Part shown: positions 43,401 to 54,485 of the stretch, piece after piece | Layout of the letters: every line of letters begins with the position of its first letter | How positions within the stretch are numbered: the first letter of the stretch is position 1 | NCBI RefSeq assembly: GCF_000321225.1 | Contig: NW_004450479.1 | Span: 2,199,019 to 2,263,018, forward strand | Length of the DNA: 64,000 bases | Reading direction: 5' to 3' | Source: Odobenus rosmarus divergens | Taxonomy: Eukaryota; Chordata; Mammalia; Carnivora; Odobenidae | Notes under the pieces: generated by a model | What the model was told of the DNA's origin: nothing | Database searches by the model: none | What the model saw: the letters and a program-made list of their open reading frames with translations, nothing else | Program-made: the position numbers and the translations under genes

Positions 43401-45620
43401 CGGGGAGGAGGGGTGCCCTTGCCCACACTCCCTGAACAGTGTGAAGCTGGAACTTTCCCAGACAGAGGCCTCCCGGGGTGGGGGATGGCACAGGATGATC
43501 CAGAGGGTGCTGCATCCCTCCGATCGAACCCCGGCTCCTCCTCCCCCAGCTCGCCTCCAAACTGGCTTTGTTCCTTGTATGTGGAGGACCGCAGATGCTC
43601 TAGGGGTGGTGAGGGTACCCCCAGAGATTCTTCCAGAGTCCACATCTATCCTGCTCAACCCCTCACCCCTGGGAGGAGGCCAGATGTGCATGAGCCCCTG
43701 GAGGGTGCAGCCTCTTCCCTCCCAGGAGCCTTTTCCGAAGCTGTGGAATGAGCTGCTGGCCTTCCAACTCCCCAGTCTGTGGCAGCATCGGTAGTGAATA
43801 TCTCAAACCCAGGCTGGGAATTGGAATCCAGGCCCCTGCTGTTGAGGCCTGGACCAGAAAGGGTGGTTCCTTTCTGGGCCCCATGTCCCCAAGTTAAAGG
43901 GTGTGTGGGTCCTTTCATCTGCCGCACCATCCACCACCCCCCCCCCCGCCAGAATGCTAGAGAGGAAGGGGAGTCCCAGGCCGGAGGCTGGCCTGAGCCT
44001 TAAAAGGCCTGGTGTGCGGCCCCTGGTGTCCGCATCTCTGCAGAGGCTGTGCGGGCGTAGACCCCGCAGATCTGGCAATTTCGTGCTGGAGGAGAGCAGA
44101 GAGGCCCAGACTGCAGCAGTGAGCTGAGACCCCAGCGGTGGGACTCTCCCTCCCAGGGCTGGTTTTGTAGACCAGCAGAGTGGGAGGCGGGTGAGGAGGG
44201 GTGAGGACATTGTACGTTCAGATCGATCTCAGGGGCCCCTTGACAAGTCGTCACATTTCCTATGTGACTCCATGATCCATCGACGGATAGGGCTGGTGGA
44301 CAATGAGGTCACAGGGGCAGTTGCTGAGAGAATTCAGTGATGGCTCTTGGTATTTATTTTAAATGTTGTGATCAGAAGAGTAACGGTTGACGCGGTGAGT
44401 AGTGACGAGCACTGATCTGCGTTGTGCCCCTGTACCCGTCACATCGTGTGTGTCCTCCTCTTCCCAGGTGGCCAAGCTGCCCTTTGTGATCAATGATGGC
44501 CAGTGGCACCATATCTGCATCACCTGGACTACCCGGGACGGGGTCTGGGAAGCCTACCAGGATGGCACCCAGGGTGGCAATGGCGAGAACCTGGCACCCT
44601 ATCACCCCATCAAGCCGCAGGGGGTGCTGGTGCTGGGCCAGGAGCAGGTACTGGCCTGGGGGCCGGCGGGGGTGCTGGCTGCAGGGGGAGGAGCCCCAGT
44701 ACCAGAGGAAGGAGAACCAGGGTGGGTGACCAGGGACAAGGGGGAGCAAGGAGGGAGCGGGTCGGAGGGGCAAGTGGTCCCCCCATTCCCAGAAGGAGCC
44801 AAGGGAAGCAGGTTCTGCAGCAGTTTGGGCTAGGTCCCTGCACAAGTGGGAGTGGGCTTTCGTCCCAATGTTCGGGGGCTGCAATGACACTTTCTTTGGC
44901 ACGGGAAGGCCAATCTGCCTTTAGCGATGCATAATTTATTTCCTGGAAGTGGTTTGTCTCCCATTGGGCACCCAGAGGGAAGCGTAGGTGGGAGGGTCCC
45001 AGACCTTCTGTTCCCGTTGGGCTCGGCAAAGAGTGACATCTGAGCTCGTCTCGGCAGGGAGAGTAGCAGCGGCTCCCCCAAGGCCCTTCTCCTATGGTGG
45101 TGCATAACCCCAGCTGACCCCCTCACTGGCCGAGGGACAGGCCGCACGTCAGGCAGAGTCCAGGTGTCCCCGGGAGATGCTCTGCATCCAGGACAGAGGT
45201 GGCCAGTAGTGGTCCTTTTCCTGGGCTCCCCATGGGAGGGGGGCCAGTGCATAGCTGAAGACCCAGAGACAGGACACAAAAGGGGACTTCGAGGTGGATG
45301 TGAGAGCCCCTGATGGGGCAGACACGGACACGTGCCCCCTTCGAGAGACCCCCACCCCTACAGCCCCCTCCACCCTCACCCTCTGCTTTTCTCTGAAGGA
45401 CACCCTGGGTGGCGGGTTCGACGCCACCCAAGCATTCGTGGGTGAGCTGGCCCACTTCAACATCTGGGACCGCAAGCTGACTCCCGGGGAGGTGTACAGC
45501 CTGGCCACCTGCAGCACCAAGGCCCTTTCTGGCAATGTCATTGCCTGGGCCGAGTCCCACATCGAGATCTACGGGGGAGCCACCAAGTGGACATTCGAAG
45601 CCTGTCGCCAGATCAACTGA
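40002..45620 (+). CDS. NPTX1: Neuronal pentraxin 1, complete five-exon CDS, 432 aa
   Basis: CDS is join(40002..40445, 40730..40937, 43008..43252, 44468..44647, 45399..45620). It gives 432 residues, the length I recall for human NPTX1. Seen: signal peptide 1-22 with cleavage expected before Gln23; heptad-rich coiled-coil region about 40-215 (repeated L/V-Q-K-E patterns); pentraxin domain about 224-429 with signature HICITWTT (H314-T321, form HxCxTWxT). Cys256 and Cys316 are the likely intradomain disulfide. E358-Q359-D360 matches the calcium-ligand triplet of CRP. Sequons lie at N154 and N193. The C-terminus is EACRQIN. Known family role: a secreted glycoprotein of presynaptic and extracellular space that forms disulfide-linked multimers with NPTX2/NPTXR and clusters AMPA receptors at excitatory synapses. 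The start at 40002 is preferred because it gives the signal peptide and has G at -3; the frame stays open upstream but without an ATG back to 39861. No break or frameshift is seen. NPTX2 and NPTXR are less likely given the length and exact termini. Confidence 0.98.
40730..40937 (+). CDS. NPTX1: NPTX1 coding exon 2 (codons 149-218, part)
   Basis: The exon starts CAG TAC AGC (QYS) after the acceptor CCCCGCAG and ends AAA G|GTAACG, leaving Gly218 split (phase 1). It encodes the second coiled-coil segment and both N-glycosylation sequons, NSS at 154 and NDS at 193. The acceptor is a tandem NAGNAG (GCAGCAG), so splicing could drop Gln149 without a frameshift. Confidence 0.97.
42838..42905 (+). repeat. 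MIR-like SINE fragment in NPTX1 intron 2
   Basis: TGTGCCCTGGGCAGGGCAAAG...CTTGACCCTGCTGGGCCTCCCTCTCAGCAGCTATAGAATGGAG resembles the MIR core in sense orientation (the segment ending TCTGTAAAATGGGG). Degenerate and short. The rest of introns 1-4 holds no gene or clear repeat that I recognise. Confidence 0.45.
43008..43252 (+). CDS. NPTX1: NPTX1 coding exon 3 (codons 218-299)
   Basis: The acceptor TTTCCAG is followed by GT CAG AAG, completing Gly218; the donor is AAG|GTAGAG. The exon opens the pentraxin domain (DKFQLTFPLRTNYMY...) and carries Cys256, the expected disulfide partner of Cys316. The fold's first beta strands and the GNNPMEILIND stretch are here. It ends in phase 0. Confidence 0.97.
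44468..44647 (+). CDS. NPTX1: NPTX1 coding exon 4 (codons 300-359)
   Basis: The exon is 180 nt, exactly 60 codons, bounded by TTCCCAG|GTG and CAG|GTACTG. It contains the pentraxin signature HICITWTT at residues 314-321 and ends after E358-Q359. Skipping it would keep frame but remove the domain core, so a skipped product would probably be non-functional (inference). Confidence 0.97.
45399..45620 (+). CDS. NPTX1: NPTX1 coding exon 5 with stop codon (codons 360-432)
   Basis: The acceptor CTCTGAAG is followed by GAC ACC CTG (D360), which completes the E-Q-D calcium-binding triplet begun in exon 4. The exon encodes the pentraxin C-terminal half (FVGELAHFNIWDRKL...) and ends CRQIN-TGA at 45618-45620. 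The 3'UTR follows in the same exon. Confidence 0.97.
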   Translation, partial: DTLGGGFDATQAFVGELAHFNIWDRKLTPGEVYSLATCSTKALSGNVIAWAESHIEIYGGATKWTFEACRQIN

Positions 45621-46132
45621 GGCTCCTGCCTCCGAGCCTCCCGCCCCTCGGGCCTGCCAGCCCACCTCCCCCCTGCTTGTGCGGTGATGACCCTCTCGTG
45701 TCTTCTTCTCTCCCTCCCCCCAGGAGTGACTCAAGGCCCTCACCCGCGCACGCGCACGCACATGCACACAGCCCAGGCCGCCCTCCTGCCCAGGAGGAGG
45801 CCCCACTTCCCTGGAGGAGCCCACGCCTGCTCTCAGGCCCGCCCCGCTCACGCTCGCCCTCGGCTGCGGCTGCGACATGGGGCCGGGCAGACGTAGGTGA
45901 GGATGTGTGTGGGGGGGCGAGTGTGTGTCTCTGGGAGGGAGGCGCTTTCTTTCAGAATGAGCTGTCTCCTTTCCTTCTTCCTCCGTGGTATTGGGAAATC
46001 TTGTGACTGGTCGAATAGCTGTACTTGCCAATTCTGTGAGCTGCCCGCAGGCCTCGGGGCTGCGCGGCTTCCTCCGCACGCGCGTCTGTCTTTGCAAACC
46101 TTTTCCAGAGCCACCTCTCTCTCTACCGGGAA

Positions 46133-46138
46133 AATAAA
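46133..46138 (+). terminator. NPTX1: Proximal poly(A) signal AATAAA of NPTX1
   Basis: Canonical AATAAA 513 nt after the stop codon, followed within 30 nt by T/GT-rich sequence (TGTCTTGTAG...TTGGTTC). Its use would give a short 3'UTR isoform of about 0.53 kb. Confidence 0.55.
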
Positions 46139-46989
46139 TGTCTTGTAGCAGTTGGTTCGAGGCCAGGGGGCCTCTCCACAGAGAATTTCTCTTTCGTAGT
46201 AGGAGCGGATTCTCTCCGACTGTGCCCTGGGGTGGCACCTTGTGCTCTCCGGTGGTGAGACAGGGAGAGGCTGCTGAGGGGCAGGGGGTGCGGCTGGCCT
46301 CAGGAAGAGGGCAGTCCCCGCCCAGTGCCCAGGCAGCACCCCTGCGGGTGGCGTCTGAGGATGGTGCTGGGCCTGGGAAGCTGGTTTGCATGCCCAGCTC
46401 TCTGGCTTTGGCCCAGGACCAGGTCTCCAGGCCACAGTCTTGCACCCTTTCGAGGGTGGGCTCCATCCCTCCCTTTCAGCTGCCCGCTGGTGCCCCTGAG
46501 GGGGCGGTGTCCCCCACAGCCCAGGAAGCCAGGCTTTCCCGGCCCCTCCCCTTTGAACTCTGCAGTGGAGACCAGGGGCATCCGTGGGTCAGCTCAACAG
46601 GGGACCTTTTAGACAAGGATACCCACATTCTGATTGAGACCCAGCCAGTTAGGACCAGTGACACTGAAACTGGACCAGTGGATGAGAAGGTCTGAGCTAA
46701 TTTTGACAGCCATATTCCTCCCATGCTCCCAGGCCCAGGTTGGCTGGCCGTGGTGAGTCCTCCACGGGGGCGGGGCCTCGGAAGGCCTCCCACGCGGAAC
46801 TCCCCGGCCAGTGCTGGGGCCTGAAACCCACTCCCCCTTCTTTACAGGGCTCCAGTCCTGCAGCAGCCGCCAACCTGTCACCAGCTGGTGACACTGAGAC
46901 ACGACCAGTGTCCAGAACCTTGAACTTTATTTTCCCCCCATGAAAAGCACCCATACATTTCCTTCTAGTCCTTCCGAGGCAAGGGGAAA

Positions 46990-47078
46990 TGTGTGTGTGT
47001 GTGTGTGTGTGTGTATGCGCGCGCGCGTGTGTGTGTGTTTCTGTGTGTTTCTGTGTGTTGAGTGAGAGAGAGAGAGAC
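46990..47078. repeat. (TG)n with central (CG)n, then GA-rich tail, in the NPTX1 3'UTR
   Basis: Alternating purine-pyrimidine tract: about 25 nt of TG, then ATGCGCGCGCGCG, then TG again to 47038, followed by TTTCTGTGTG repeats and GAGAGA to 47077. Such alternating TG/CG sequence is the best known Z-DNA-prone type. Confidence 0.9.
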
Positions 47079-49533
47079 GAAGACGGGCCATTCCCCAGGT
47101 GGGCTCCCAGCTCTGTTGTACCATCTGGGGGTCACACGCCTTGAGGGCACCGTGGACTCTGTCACCAGGAGTCTAATTAGCAAAAGGCTGGCAAGTCTTT
47201 CTAGAAATCCTACCGCACTGCCTGGCTCATCTACAGCTGCAGACATTTCTTTGGGAGGAGCAGGTGTCCCTGTCTTCTGTTCCTTCCAGGGGCACCTGTC
47301 TCCTCACACACAGGTCCCTGTTGCGTCGGAAACCTAGTGCATCTGTGTGCGTCTGTGTTGGTGTCTCCGTGTTAGTGTCCACGTGGGTGTGTGCACAGTA
47401 CCCGGTCACCGTCCTGTGACGCATCGCTCTTGCTCAGAGGGTGCGGTTCGGGCGCCGCGCTGTGTGTAGTGGTTCAACAGTGGCTTTTTCTGAGACCCCT
47501 GTGCTTCGTCAGAGCCCGTCGGGTTGTGGCATCTTTGGATCTGCAGGGATCTTCTCTGTTTGCATGTTCCTCGGGGTGGCGCGCCCCTTGCTCCCTCGGT
47601 CTGATGTGTGCCCCTGCCTGCATGAACTTCTGGTTCTGTGTTGTGTGCCCAGCGCCACCCATCGTCCCGTAACCATCCGCGTCGCTACTGAAAATGGCTG
47701 GAGAAGCGAGCCAAGGGTGTCGGGGGAGGTCAAGGGAGGGATCAGTTTCCCTCTCCCTCCTCCCCACTCCCCAAACACACCAAGAAGTATTTTTCACATG
47801 TAGGTTGACAAGGAGCCTAAACAAAGCCCATGATTGGGACGGAGCGAGAGCTTGGAATCACCCCTCTAGACCAGGTCGGCCCCACCCCTCACTTCAGCCC
47901 CCTCGCGGCTGTTGCTTAGGCGAGGCCCACAGGGAGCTGGGTGCTCTCCTGCCAGCACCCCACACCAGCCCCTGCCGATCTAGCGGACCCCAGACCACCC
48001 TCCGCCCCCAGGCGGCCGTGGTGGGAGCTGTCCGTTCAGGACCACAAGCCATCCTCTGCCCTAGCTAGAGACGGGCAGAGCATACCCCAGACGCTTATGC
48101 CTCTGTCCCTTTGGCCTCCTGCCCTGTTCACCTTCCTGGCCCTCCCCTGATGCCCCCACGGTGCCAGGGACAGAAGCTGATATTCGGCTCCCTTCCTGCC
48201 CCTAGCTGGAGCCTGTGCCAAGCCCTTGACTCCCTCACTGTGTAAACACTTGGCACTCTGCCGGCCCCAAGGAAGGTTGATGACACAGCCACAAATCTAA
48301 TCCACGTAGTCTCCCATCTCCTCCTTAATCTGATCGACGCTCCCTCTTGCACTGAATAACACATGCCTATCTCAGGTAAGCCGTTTTATAAAATAAGAAG
48401 ACACACAGCACTGCCGAGGCGGTGTTAGCTCTTGCTGAGCTGGTGTCCCACAGCTCCCTGGATGTCCGAGGTGGGGGAGCTGCTGACGGAGGCTCTCCGG
48501 GCCCTCGGGGCTTAGATCCCACTGGAATCGTAAGCCTTCTTGCTTTTGATAACACAGTATTATTTCTCTTACTGTAGAAGAAAAAGTTTATTACCAAACA
48601 AGAGTATTTTTATGAAAGAAAAGGACAAACCTATAAAATTAAATCATCCTCTATCTCCCTGGAAAATACTTTCAGGCTCCGCCAAAACGTAGGACTGAAA
48701 GCGTGTATTTTGGAAGAAAGAGATACATTTTGTATGCTTTCTTTTCCTTTTGTAGATTCCCAGTTTATTTTCTAAGACTGCAAAGATCACTCTGTCACCA
48801 GCCCTGGGACCTGAGACCAAGGGGGTGTCTTGTGGGCATGAGGTTCAGTCATTCCAATGAGCTCCAAAGAGGGGCCACCTGTACTCAAAGGTGTTGGGGG
48901 CCAGGATGTGAATTGGCCATTTATGGTGGACCCTTTGCCTCGGAGCTGACTTAAGTCAAGGACTTGATGATCAGTTCCAATCCTGGTAGAAAGAACTAGG
49001 GTTACGTGTTGGTAACACAAAGAGGATAATATCCTTTATAATCTCACGACAACCAAAATGTGGCTTGACACAGCCGTGGTTTCATCTCTTAAAACACAGT
49101 GTGTAAATTTATCCAACTAATGATGGGAAATGTGTCACTTCCATGCACAGTGGACTTAAGTGCAATTTGTTGAAGGGGAATAAGTCATTGAGGAGAAAAA
49201 AAAAAAAGCCCAATACTTAGAGTCCCAATTTTGTCTTATTTGCCAAAAAAAAAAAAAAATTCCGACAAAGCAAACCCCCTCTGGTTGATATTGTTATAAT
49301 GTATATATTGTATAATATGAAAGAGAATCGATGTATCTTACTTTTTCATTATTTGCTAACCAAAGCTGTACATTTTTCATATGATCTGCAGCCTTTTGGG
49401 TATCAAATGGGTCAGAACCATGGGACCTGCCACCTCCCATCAGCAATTCTGGAAATGCACTATTTCTACTGGTATTGCTTTTTTTTTCATTTTCTTGCTG
49501 AAACGACATGAATTGTTGAGTTTATTTTTACAC

Positions 49534-49539
49534 AGTAAA
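49534..49539 (+). terminator. NPTX1: Distal poly(A) signal AGTAAA of NPTX1 (predicted)
   Basis: AGTAAA, a known functional variant, is followed about 15-40 nt later by a clear G/T-rich element (GGTGGTCTGAGTGGAGTGTCTCTTTTCT). The AT-rich part of the 3'UTR ends here and GC-rich intergenic sequence begins, supporting a cleavage site near 49550-49560. Confidence 0.55.
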
Positions 49540-49559
49540 GAGTGAAGAAAGACGGTGGT

Positions 49560-51230
49560 CTGAGTGGAGTGTCTCTTTTCTCAAGCTTGCCAATGCCACC
49601 CCGACCTGCCTCGGGGCGGGGGTCGCCCAGGGACCCCCACCTGCAGGGCCGTGTAAGCCTCGTGTCTGCATGGCACTGTGCCCTCAGCAGCCCCACAACC
49701 CCTTGCTGACACTGGGACATTGGGGGGGCTCCCCAGTTCACAGGTGCAGCTGACACGGAGGCAGAGAGAGGGAAAGGAATGCCCCAGCGGGGTGAGGCCA
49801 CACTGGGCTTGGGGTGCAGAGTAACCCCCTCTTCCTCGCCTCGCCTGCAGTCCCGCTCCCTCCCGGGTGAACGCACTGTCCCACCGCGCAGTCAGGCAGG
49901 GCCCCAGGCCGCCTGGCCTTGTTCTTCCCAAACAACCCTGTTCTGTTTTCTGCCACGTCACCGCTGACTGGATCATGGCCAACGCCTGGTTACCTCCCCT
50001 CTTCTGGGGTTCCCAGGTCCCTTCCCTGCACTCAAGTATGAGCATTCCCAGATCCACATAACCAGGGGAATGGGGTGATGCAGGAACCCTGAACGCTGGC
50101 CAGAGCTTCCCTGCCCCTCGCGAGCCAAGCTAGACTCTGGATGGACCTAGAACTTGTGGGCTGCTCCAAGGGACAAAGTGGTCAAGAGCCAAAGTAGCCC
50201 ACCTGGCTGAAGGGTCTCCCCACACCCCAACACACACACACACACACACAACCCGGCAGCTTCGCCGAAGGGCGGAGCCCCCCTGGCTGCTCACTGGCAC
50301 GGACGCACTGACTGCAGATGGGCCTATACGCTCGGCCTTGCCCACAGACTTCCTGTCCATGCAGTGGCATTCTCTGTCCGGGACTCAGGAGCCGGGATTT
50401 GCTGGGCTATGAGCAAGCCATCTGTTGCCCGGGGTGGTTTAGAGGGAGGAGGTTAGGCGTCTGCAGGGCAACAGGCAGGCAGGCGGTTCTCCCTGTTGCC
50501 CCTGCAGGAGGAGCCTGTGTCCTCCAGAGAGGCCTTTGGCAGGTGGCGTCCACCTGCAGACATCACTCGTGGCCCCTGTGGTCAGGCCCAGGGGTGTCCC
50601 CAGTGCCGGCAGCCCCAGCCCACACGCCACCTCTTTGCCTCCCACATAGGAAAGCGCGTGGTTATGCCTGCAATAACATCTTTAGTTTCTAATTTCCATG
50701 AAGAGCTCATTCAAAAACTCGGGTGTTTTAACTATCATTAGAAACAAGTTTCTTTCCGCACTTCTCACACCTGATCCTGGCACATCAGTGAACGACTTCA
50801 GGGGGCCTCGGAACTGAACACTGCTGCTCAGAAGGAGGCTGCCAGGCCCGGCCAGGAGCCGGCTCCCATGGGAGTCCAAGCGGAGGGATTCAGGCTTAGG
50901 ATTGCAAAGCTAGAGAGTATCTTGGAAGTCAGTGACTCCAGCAGCCCCCGTCAGATGCTTGAAACTCTTCTCGGCTTGCACACTTCTGGTGATGGGGACC
51001 TCACTATCCCATGGAGACAGTCTGTCCCGCTTTCGGGCATCAGGGAGTTTTCTTCATCTTTCTGCCTGTTTTCTTTCTTGTATATTGTGCTCAGTTCCTT
51101 AGATGGAGCTGCAGGGTCCTCCCATCTGTCTCCGCATGTGAGGCCAGCCACCATGGGGCCCTGAGTCTCCCCCACCCCTCAGCCATCAAACCGCAGGGGG
51201 CAAGGGGCGACCTGATTTGTGGCTTTGTCT
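49560..51230. other. Downstream intergenic sequence, no gene recognised
   Basis: GC-rich sequence after the predicted NPTX1 cleavage site. It holds an (CA)n run at 50228-50250 and, near 50890-51050, TAGAGAGTATCTTGGAAGTCAGTGACTCC...GGGACCTCACTATCCCATGGAGACAGTC, which looks like an ancient repeat that I cannot name. Confidence 0.45.
50228..50250. repeat. (CA)n microsatellite
   Basis: About eleven CA units. On the minus strand this gives the VCVCVCV run in a spurious frame. Confidence 0.9.
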
Positions 51231-51289
51231 AGCTCTGCCCTCGAGGAGGGAGAAATGCTATATCCAAGGCCTGTGAGATATCTGGGCTG

Positions 51290-51475
51290 GGAGAGCCTTG
51301 AGGGTCAACTGGTCCAACCCCTCCACTTTCCGGATGAGGAGATCGAGGCCCGGGGAGGCTGTGTTCAAAGTTACACAGCTCGTGTGTGTGCCAGGCTGGA
51401 ATCAGAACTCAGGATTCCGTACTCCCAGCCCAGTGCTCTCCCAGCCTGCCTCCCGCTGCTGTCCTCACCTGTAAC
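51290..51475 (-). repeat. MIR-type SINE
   Basis: GTCCAACCCCTCCACTTTCCGGATGAGGAGATCGAGGCCCGGGG, GTTACACAGCTCGTG and ATTCCGTACTCCCAGCCCAGTGCTCTCCC match an antisense MIR-family element. Confidence 0.65.
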
Positions 51476-51479
51476 ATGA

Positions 51480-53238
51480 GGCCAACAGCCCCACCTGGCA
51501 GGCTTGTGAAGAGGGGACGAGCAGGCGTGCACACAGGGCCGGCCACAGAGAAGGTAAACATGGGGGCTGGCCCTCCCCTCCTCTTTCTGCATCACCAAGA
51601 CCCCTCCTCCAGATTCCACTCGAGAGGGCTGGCCCCTGCCCCACATGGCCCCACAGGGCCTTCCCATGAACCATCCCCTCTGGGAAATACTGCCCAGGTT
51701 GGGGGGGGTGTGGTCTTCTCGAGGTTGGGGGTTGGGCCGTGGGACGTCTCGGCCGTAGCCCTGGGGTCCAGTGACTCCAAGGGAATGTGGTCAGTGTCAA
51801 GCATCTTGGAAGGCCTGGGAGGCCAGTTGTCAGCTCCTGGCGGCTCCTGAGGGCTGCTTCCCCCCAGCCCTCGCCACCACCACCCAGGACCCCAGAGGCT
51901 CAGCCTGCGTGGCTGACCTGCTCTGGGGCTTATCAAACTCCCTCCCTGAAGCCCCCGTGAGGGGCAACAGAGAAGCATCAACTGACCGGTGGGGGGGGGT
52001 GGGGGTCTGACTTGAAGTAGCCCACTGCAAGTACAAGATCTGTTTGAAGTCCTGCATTTTACCTTAAACTTCGATGCAAATCTTCATCCTCCACATCGAT
52101 CCCTCCCCGTCCCCTGCCTAGGTCCCCTGCCCTAGGAGGCTGGCACACACGTCCCCCTGGCGTAGAAAGACAGGGTAAGGCTGGAGGGTCTCTGCAGGCT
52201 CTTTGAGCTCTCTGGGCCTAAGTGCCAGTCTCCCCAGTCCTTGGGTACCAGTGTGGTCCCTCTGCTCCAAGCCCCTGCTCACACAGACCCCCGCCTCACC
52301 ATCAGTCCTGCAGCCCTGGGACCTGCCCTCACCAGACCCTTCCACAGGGCTGGCTGTCCTTGCAGTGTCCCTGTTTCCCTTCTTCAAAGCCTCAGGCCAG
52401 ACCCCTGCTCTCTCAACCACACATGAGTTCACATTTCCGATCATCAGTAGTGGACCTGGGTCATGGTTTCTCCCCGGAATTTTCTTAGTCACCATGGAAA
52501 TCAGGGTGCACAGAGGTCCCGGGGGGGGCCTGCACCCCAGAGGTCCGGAGCACAGAGCCCCTTGCCGGGACCCAGTCACCCACCCTTTACGAGCTGGGCC
52601 TCCCAGCATGGACAACGTGGACCCCAGTGGCCTCGCTTTTGGGAAGGGTGCAGGGCACGGGGCAGACGAGGGTGCGAGACAATGAAAAGCCACGATTCAT
52701 GCATTTCTTCATGAAGGACGCATTTCCGGAGCACCGACCACGAGCAGGCACCTGGGCCGGATGTCCGGTTGGTGGTCGGCCGGGCAGAGGAGGGGCGGTG
52801 TCCGGAGGGTTGCTGGCCAGCTCCCACGGTGGGGGAGGGCAGGGGAGGGTGGGGGAGGGCTGGTGTGAGTTTGCAGGCTTGCATGCCTATAAGACATTGC
52901 CAAGGAAGCCGTCTGTCCCCCGTTTGATTCCTGTGCTTCTCAATTCAGGCCAAGGTGGGGGGCCATCTGCTAAAGTGGGCACAGATAAAACATTTTCGCT
53001 GTGCAGAAAATTGGCTTCTGAGGGGAGGCTGTGTGCTCAGCACAGAAGCAGCCTGCAGAGTTCCTGCCAGAGGTGCCCGGCAGAGCTGGGCTGCAGGGAG
53101 AGAGGCGCTGGAGCGGTGGGGGCCACAGGAACGCCCCTGCACCCCTGCCCCCCGCCGCTGGCCTCCAGCCCTGACTGACCAGAGCTCCAGGGCACCAAGC
53201 CCCTTCTTAAGGCTTAGGGGCCCTTGCCTAGGGGTCAC
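51480..53238. other. Intergenic sequence, no gene recognised
   Basis: Overlapping frames of 100-191 codons on both strands (52118-52693 −, 52203-52685 +, 52627-53178 +), none with domains. A short G-rich run lies at 51998-52011 and another at 52825-52860 (GGTGGGGGAGGGC repeats). Confidence 0.5.
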
Positions 53239-53239
53239 T

Positions 53240-54485
53240 TGAAGATTTTTAACAGCGTCATTGAGATATAATTCACATATCATACGTTCCACCCATGTAA
53301 ATATACAATTCGATGGCTTTTATGTGTTACAGGACTAATTTTTAAAAAATTGGGGGAAATGTATATAACACACAATTTAATGTCACTCAAGTGTGCAATT
53401 CGGTGGCTTTAACTACATTCACGCTGTTGTGCAACCATCACCACCATCTCGTCCCAAAATGTTTTCATCCCCCCAAACAAAAACTCTGTCCCCATTAAGC
53501 GTTAACGCCCCAGCCCCCTCTCCCAGCCACAGGTAACCTCTAACCTGCTTTCTGTCCCTATGAATCTGCCTCCTCTAGGCCCCTCAGAGCAGTGGGATCA
53601 GACAATATTTGTCCTTCTGTGTCAGGCTGACTTCACTGAGCAACCTGTCCTCAAGGTGCATGCACGTTGTGGCAGGTGTCAGGCTGTCCTTCTTTTTCAT
53701 GGCTGAGTAATACTCCACCGTGCAGATGGGGCACATTGAGTCTTTCCTTTCATCGGCTGGTGGGCACTTGGGCTTCGTCCACCTCCCGCCTGTTGTAAAT
53801 AGTACTGCTGTGCACATGGGCGTCCCAGGATCTGTTTCGGGCCCTGCTTTCAGTTATTTGGGGTATATACCTAGGAGTGGAATCATATGGGAATTCTATG
53901 TTTAGTCGTTGGAGGAGCGGCCAAACTGCTTTTTATAGAGGCTGCACCGTTTCGCATTCCCACCAGCAACGTACTAGGGTTCCAATTTCTCTACCAACAT
54001 TTGTTACTTCTGTTATCTTCCTTCCTTCCTTCCTTTCTTTCTTTCTTTTTGACAGTAGCCATCCTAATAGGTGTGAGGTGGTATGTCGTGATTCTGATTT
54101 GTGTTTCATAGTGATACGTGATATTGTGATATAGCACGGTGTCCGTGATACAGTGATTTTCACATGCTCATTGGCCATTTGAGTATCTTCTTTGGAGAAA
54201 TGTCCATTCAAATCCTTTGCCCATTTTTTAGATCAGGTGTTTGTTTGTTTTTTATTGTTGAGTTGTGGGTGCTCTTTACATGTTCTGGATATGAATCCCT
54301 TGTCAGACAGATGACTTCTGAATATTTTGTCCCACTCCATGGGCTGTCTTTGCTCTCTCAGCCATGCCCTTTGATGCACAAAAGTTGGTCATGTTGATGA
54401 AATCCAATTTATGTATATTTTTCTTTTCTTGCCTGGGCTTTTGGCGTCATGGCCAAGAAATCATCATCTTGACTAAATCCTACTC
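53240..54485 (-). mobile_element. Antisense L1 3' half, probably two overlapping L1 insertions
   Basis: 53240-53330 is an L1M-type 3' end (GAGATATAATTCACATATCATACG). From about 53335 a second 3' end begins (AAATGTATATAACACACAATTTAATG) and continues through ORF2 C-terminal sequence. Minus-strand pieces include VEYYSAMKKKD, GTLVRCWWECETVQPL and MNGHFSKEDTQMANEH. Frameshifts and stops break ORF2. A CTTC/CTTT run lies at 54022-54048. Confidence 0.9.

Larger units (their letters stand above)
45621..49555 (+). other. NPTX1: NPTX1 3'UTR, about 3.9 kb (distal form)
   Basis: The 3'UTR is GC-rich for its first 2.8 kb, then AT-rich from about 48.36 kb to 49.55 kb. It holds a proximal AATAAA at 46133, a TG/CG alternating tract at 46990-47038 and an AGTAAA at 49534 followed by GT-rich sequence. 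From memory the human NPTX1 mRNA has a similarly long 3'UTR. No SINEC or L1 lies inside it, which fits a transcribed, constrained region between repeat-rich flanks. Confidence 0.65.

Noticed and set aside
45123..46466. 447-codon minus-strand frame antisense to NPTX1 exon 5 and 3'UTR
   Set aside because: Overlaps the real last exon, no recognisable domain, and composition explains the lack of stops.
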